Below, one piece after another: positions 58,601 to 64,000 of a stretch of DNA of 64,000 bases. How positions within the stretch are numbered: position 1 is the first letter of the stretch; each line of letters begins with the position of its first letter. Where the stretch lies: NCBI GenBank assembly GCA_002943765.1, contig PQWQ01000006.1, forward strand, positions 1,612,001 through 1,676,000, read 5' to 3'. A program made the translations under genes and the position numbers. The notes beneath the pieces are model-generated. The model did no database searches. It was not told where the DNA came from and was given only the letters and a program-made list of their open reading frames with translations. This DNA comes from Psoroptes ovis (lineage: Eukaryota > Arthropoda > Arachnida > Sarcoptiformes > Psoroptidae).

Positions 58601-61600
58601 TAAAGGAGGAAAACAAAACAAAAAAATGGCAAATGTGTAATTTTTAAATGTTCCAAGAGCCCCTTTTGAATTCCTCTTCATTCTTTGAATCGTTTATTCG
58701 ATTGAAATATTTGATTCAATTTGAATTTATATGAAAATGAACAGAAATTGAAAACAAAAGGATGCTAAGTGGATAAAATGCTGCTTCTGTTCAAATATTA
58801 GCAATGATAATAATAATTGAATGAAATGTTTTTAATGTGTTCAATGTTTTGTTTTTTTCATTCATTTATTCGTACGTTCATTTTTTAAAAAATTTACGAG
58901 ATGAATTCAATTAAAAAAATAAATAAATAGAAAATAGATAAATGAATAGATAGAAAACCAAACAATAACAATGGACTATTTACAAAACATGAATAAACCA
59001 TGCACATAATCTGGGAACATAGGAATGAATATAAAATGGAATAATTTTTTTCTATCCTTTTTTCCCTCATTTTCTTTATTTGAAATTTCAAATCATTTGA
59101 TGCTAATTTATTGAAAAAATTTTTTTTTCCTTCATTTTTGAGTATATTGCACTTGAAAGAATAATGAAAAAACAAACAATCGAAAAATAAATAGAGAAAT
59201 TTTCAATTATGAACAAATACAAGTGAATAATTGAAGCGAAAAAATTTCAATAATAAAATGGAAATTGAATGCAAAAGCAAACATGCATTTGATGAAACGA
59301 TTATCATGTCAAAAAATTGGTTTACAATCGAAAATTTAAAAATTAGAAAAAACGCTAAAACTCGGGAAAAGCTATTTATTTGGAGATTTTGAGAGAAAAA
59401 AAATCATCAAATAATCCAAATTAATCAATAATTAATGATCACAAATGGTTTTGATGAAATGGATAAAAGAGTTCAATTTTTTTTGACGAATCACAGCTGA
59501 TAATTGGTGAAAATATCAGGAATAAATAAAATATATGTTTCAAGAGGCTTTCGATTCACTTTCGGAGGCTTTTTTCATTTTAATCGGATCTGTGATTATT
59601 TTTATTATGGAAAATGAAAACGAAATGGAAAAACTCTAATCTTATTTGACTTTGACTCGAGAGAATATGGGAAAATGTCATCATATATGAACAGAGAGAA
59701 AATGGGAAACGATTGAATGTGTTTGAATGATGGTTTAAATTAACTTTGAATAGGGCTAACCTTTTTTTTGGTGATAAAGCATATTAATAATGATAGTAAT
59801 AAAAATGTTAAGTAGGTGAATATTTCTTCTCCTTTTTGGCAGAATTTTTTCAGTGTTTTTTTATGCGTTAAATTATATCGAAATAATCAGATATTTTTTT
59901 TTATATATTTCCACATCCCATATCATTTCAAGCAAATAAAAAGTTTTTCCACATGAAAAAATATTCCTTCAACATTTGACAAGCGACAAGAAATGTGACA
60001 GAATATTTAAAAGCAAAAAAAAATGCCAACAAATTGAAGAACCGGAACGGAAATATGGAAAATGATAGAAATTACATTTTAGAAATTATGTGTGTCATTT
60101 CGGCGAATAGATTTTCCAAAAAGATGAAAAGAATGGAATGAATTTCATGTTTTTTTGACCAATATTCGAGGCCAAAAACATTTGAATATAAATTGAAATT
60201 TTTCAATATTTAAATTTTGTTTCACGTTTGGTCATGTTTCATTCAATTTTTGGACGATTCTGGGTAAAAATGAAAAAAATGGAATCAAAATCCCTGTAAT
60301 CATTGATTCATTTTGTTTTCAGTGAGATTTCCATACATTTTCTCAGAGTTTTCTTGAGAATTTCATTAAAAAAATAGAATATTCATTCTACAATTTTATC
60401 GTTCATTGAAATCCTAGAACCGAAATGAATTAACAACAAGATTAATATTTTGATACGGTGTTTCTGTGTCTTTGAAATGAAAACAAGCCATGATAACAAC
60501 AACATGATCATCATTATCGTAATCAACAACGTTAAGAATATTCTATTTTCTTCCTGATGTGTTAATAAATGAAATTGTGGCTGGTGAATAAATATTTTTA
60601 CATTTTACAGTTATTACTTCATTACAGCTAAATGTTTCAAACATTAAAGATGTTTAAACAAGAGCAACAACATTAAATTAGAGCGAGACTAAAATGTACA
60701 AAGAATAATTTGTATTCGTCACATACTAAAATCATAGACAGACATGAATATTATCATTATTATTATGATTATGATTATTACTGAATGATGGAAATGTTTC
60801 TTTTTTTTCTTTTGAGAATTTAACTCGATATTATACGGTTATAATTTAAGAATATGTAATGTTTTTTGGTAACATTATTTTTTACAATACATTAAGAATA
60901 TGTGTGTTGTATGTGTTGAAAGTAATAAGATAAATACCGAATACAAGATACAGAATATCGAGAAGAAAAATGGGCTGAATAATATGAAAAAATAAATGAC
61001 GAACACATGAAATGACAAAATATTTTGATACAAAAAAAAATTCTTAGAATAATTCATAACACGAAACAAATGAGATTGAATTAATGGGTTGAATCTATTG
61101 ACGAATGTCTTTACTGTTGATAATCGGTCAAATTACTGAGCTTTAGACCAAATTCGTGCTTAACAAATCAATAATAAACGAAAAAAAAACAATTATTATT
61201 AATATTATTATTATCATAAAAATTTTTTCAAACGAATAACGATAATCATAATGACACAAATAATGCATGCAATAAATAGTAATAATGAAGATTTAAATCC
61301 ATTTTGTACATTTATTCATTGCCAACAATAATAAATGGTGGCAATATGTATCTATTGTGTTTGTTCAGGAAATTCAATACCTCAAAAAAACCGAAATAAT
61401 CGATCGTATCGAATAAATGAATTATTGTCCCATAATAACAGTAAAAATATCAATAAATAAAAACATAAATGTTTCATGTTTATTCATGTTTTTATATGGG
61501 TGTTTTAATTCAATAAAAATAAATGGACATGAAAACAATTTCATTGTTTTAGCATTAATAAATGGTAATTTCATATTTTTTGATTCTTAATGGCGAAGTA

Positions 61601-64000
61601 AACATGAATCTAAATTTATGTTTATGCTATGTTTATTCGATCGTTTAGGGCCAATAAATTCAATGAATTAATTCAAGCAACTCGTTTGGATTTATGTTCC
61701 ACTAAATACAAATAGTCATAAATCGTATAAATATCTAAGAATTTAAACATTATTGCATTTGAGAAAATTATTATTTTTACTGGAATATTATTAGCTTAAT
61801 TTATTGGATTTGATCATCAAATTGAACTAATATTAATTAAAGACGTAGCAATAATAATAATAAATTTTCGTTATTCTCCAAAACGATTCAATGGTTTCAA
61901 AGAATTCAGTGTTTAATGAATTTTGGATTCATTGAATCATTCGTTTGAATTTAAAATCATAAGATTGATTTATAATTGATTGAATATAGAAATGACAAAT
62001 TCAATGTGTTTTATGTATCGATTTATAAAGAAGTTATAGTAAAAAATGCATTCACAATAACCTCAGAATACGGCCATCGCTGATTTTTATAGACATGAGC
62101 TGACCTCACGTCATTACCTCTAATCGTTCAGGAATCAAATAAATAGAAATGATTTCAGATCAATAAAAAATTTAATATATTTTCTCGTATTCTCATTCAT
62201 CACTTTCAAGAATCAATTTAAATTTAAATTGTTTAACCTTCAATTTTTGATGATCGTCAAGAATTCATTATAAAATCAAACAGACAAAACATTATCGAAT
62301 CATTACCACAACGAATAATAAACATTAAATAAAAGATCATGAAGAATTTCTCTATTACATTTAAATTCTATTATTGTTTGCGAAACATATCACAAAAACA
62401 AAAACAAACACATTCAATTCAAGGATCAAAATCCTAGAATTGAATGCAATAGTGGAATGGAGAAAATATCATCAAATATTGAATTAGGAATAACAATATC
62501 GATAACAAATGGTACAAAAGAAAAAACAATAAATGGTCGATGGAGAAAAAAAATGAATGAAGAAAACATTGTAGACATGGTTGAAATGACATTTGAATTT
62601 TGAATCAAAAATAAATACTGAAAACAATGAAAATGAGAAGAATTTCTACAATCAAATGACCGAGTGTACAACATGTATGATTACATACATTAATAGAATG
62701 TAGACAAATAAAAATAACATTGTTAACTTGCTTTCGCTAGAAATGAACATCTTCACACAACAACAATTGCAACATTATTTGTTTGTTTATTATCAAGTGA
62801 ATTATTAAGTTATTACTATTATTCTTTTTAATTTCTTCTACAACATCATCATATGATCAAAATAATGATGATAATGTTTTATAGAAAACAAAAATAATAA
62901 TATGAGAGATAAAAATATCAATAGAACAAACTAAAACACCAGAAAAAAATGCACGATTCCGAATGGGTCATGGCAATAGTTTAAACAGGGTCTTTGTTGT
63001 TGTCGTCGTTGCCGCTGTGTACAAATCATTATCATTAGTAAATCATTGTTCGTTGGTTTGTTCCAAAATAAAAAAAAAACAGTTGAAAATACTTTTCACA
63101 CATTGAAAGAGAGATGATAGAAGAGAAAAAATCATTAACAAATCGTTATCTTATTCGCGAAATTCAAGAGAATGGCTAAGGATGGCTAAGCATCTACGAA
63201 TGCAGCGAAAAGCAGCGATTGTAACGCTGAAAATTTTGTATTGTTTTGTATCAATATTCCTTATGGCTTCCTAATAAGGAAAAATTGTATCAAAAACACA
63301 TGAATCCTAGGATTTTAATAATGGAAATCACATTGAAAATTGATCTCTATTTTTTGCATAGAAAATCAATGAAATTCAAGGCAATTTAATTCGCTGAAAA
63401 TTTGCAAGACAAAATCACCATAGCAATAATTATTATTATTTTTTGTATTCACATTTATATTCTTTGATTGATTCTTTTTATAAGGAAATTTTTATCATCA
63501 TCATTTGCTTTTAATGACGATTAAACCAATATGAATCTAATTAAGTTAAATATCTTTTTACATATTAATATTATTAATTTGCCAATCATTAGATTATTAT
63601 CTATCACTGAATTTCAATTTCATCAAAAAACTTGAAAATGAAATGAAATTCAATTCAAAACTTATCAATAAAGGAAAAAATTGTCAAACTGCGGAAAAGA
63701 CGAGAAGCAAAATTCTTGAAAAAAAACTTTAACATCTTTGATGTTTAATTTCATTTCATTTTTTTCCTATCATCTTTTTAAAAGTAAATTTGATCGATGA
63801 TGATAATGATGTAGATGATGATGATGATATTTCGAAATAAGATAGAAGAAAAATAAAGAAAATGTATGAAATGTAATAAAAAAAGTGATTTGAATATGTG
63901 ATTGATTGATCGATTATATTATGTGAAATGAATATTTCTTTCACTCTTCTTTCCACCCTAAGTAATTCATGAAGATTCAAAAATAAAAGTTGAGCAAAAA

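Larger units (their letters stand above)
53902..64000. other. AT-rich region without recognised genes (probable first intron or 5' flank of the receptor)
   Basis: Ten kilobases were scanned on both strands for the missing RBL half and signal peptide of the receptor and for other genes. None was found. Open frames here (for example 56313-56600, 56684-56992, 57046-57315, 57322-57654) are low in complexity and lack motifs. The region holds a mariner-like palindrome at 55,587-55,660 and several CAT/ATT microsatellites. Confidence 0.55.

Noticed and set aside
1..64000. CRISPR arrays, operons, ribosome-binding sites and bacterial-type features
   Set aside because: The sequence is clearly eukaryotic; the short tandem repeats are microsatellites and no spacer-repeat pattern is present.

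Overview
The window looks like nuclear DNA of a small-genome arthropod, most likely an acariform (astigmatid) mite. It is very AT-rich, introns are short (often 50-150 bp) with GTAAGT/GTATGT donors, and the recognisable genes are animal genes such as a Ptp10D-type receptor phosphatase, a GAK/auxilin kinase, a latrophilin and a KIF28/KLP-6-type kinesin. The organism call is inference from composition and gene content; no species-specific marker was seen.

Layout. TAF11 (+) lies at 2.2-2.8 kb. A long R3-type receptor tyrosine phosphatase (-) occupies 3.8-9.0 kb. A cyclin-G-associated kinase with kinase, PTEN/C2-like and J domains (-) lies at 11.5-15.5 kb. An anion-type Cys-loop receptor subunit (-) is at 16.2-18.3 kb. 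A serine-rich nuclear-type protein (+) at 19.5-22.0 kb is convergent with an intronless uroporphyrinogen decarboxylase (-) at 22.1-23.2 kb. From 23.2 to 28.1 kb there is no solid gene, but a diverged tandem duplication with splice-like signals on the minus strand and a foldback occur there. A kinesin-3 (+) fills 28.1-32.3 kb; its first intron appears to be a U12-type AT-AC intron.

From 33.0 to 53.9 kb (and beyond the right edge) I reconstruct one minus-strand gene, a divergent latrophilin/Cirl-like adhesion GPCR, from 14 phase-compatible exons: C-terminal half of the RBL lectin domain, HRM, GAIN/GPS, seven membrane helices, and cytoplasmic tail. Its 13.9-kb intron (39,894-53,794) holds two LTR retrotransposons 129 bp apart. 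The first is a 2.4-kb apparently non-autonomous element (identical 357-bp LTRs, one unfamiliar 573-aa ORF). The second is a 4.8-kb Ty3/Gypsy element of CsRn1/Kabuki character (identical 276-bp LTRs, gag, protease, RT/RNase H, integrase, with frame breaks). The last 10 kb is AT-rich with no gene I can support; it is probably the next intron or 5' flank of the receptor.

The host genes are unrelated in function: transcription (TAF11), signalling and neuronal surface proteins (PTP, Cys-loop receptor, latrophilin), clathrin uncoating (GAK), transport (kinesin) and heme synthesis (UROD). All exon boundaries were inferred by eye from reading frame, splice consensus and family resemblance; no search or transcript data were available.
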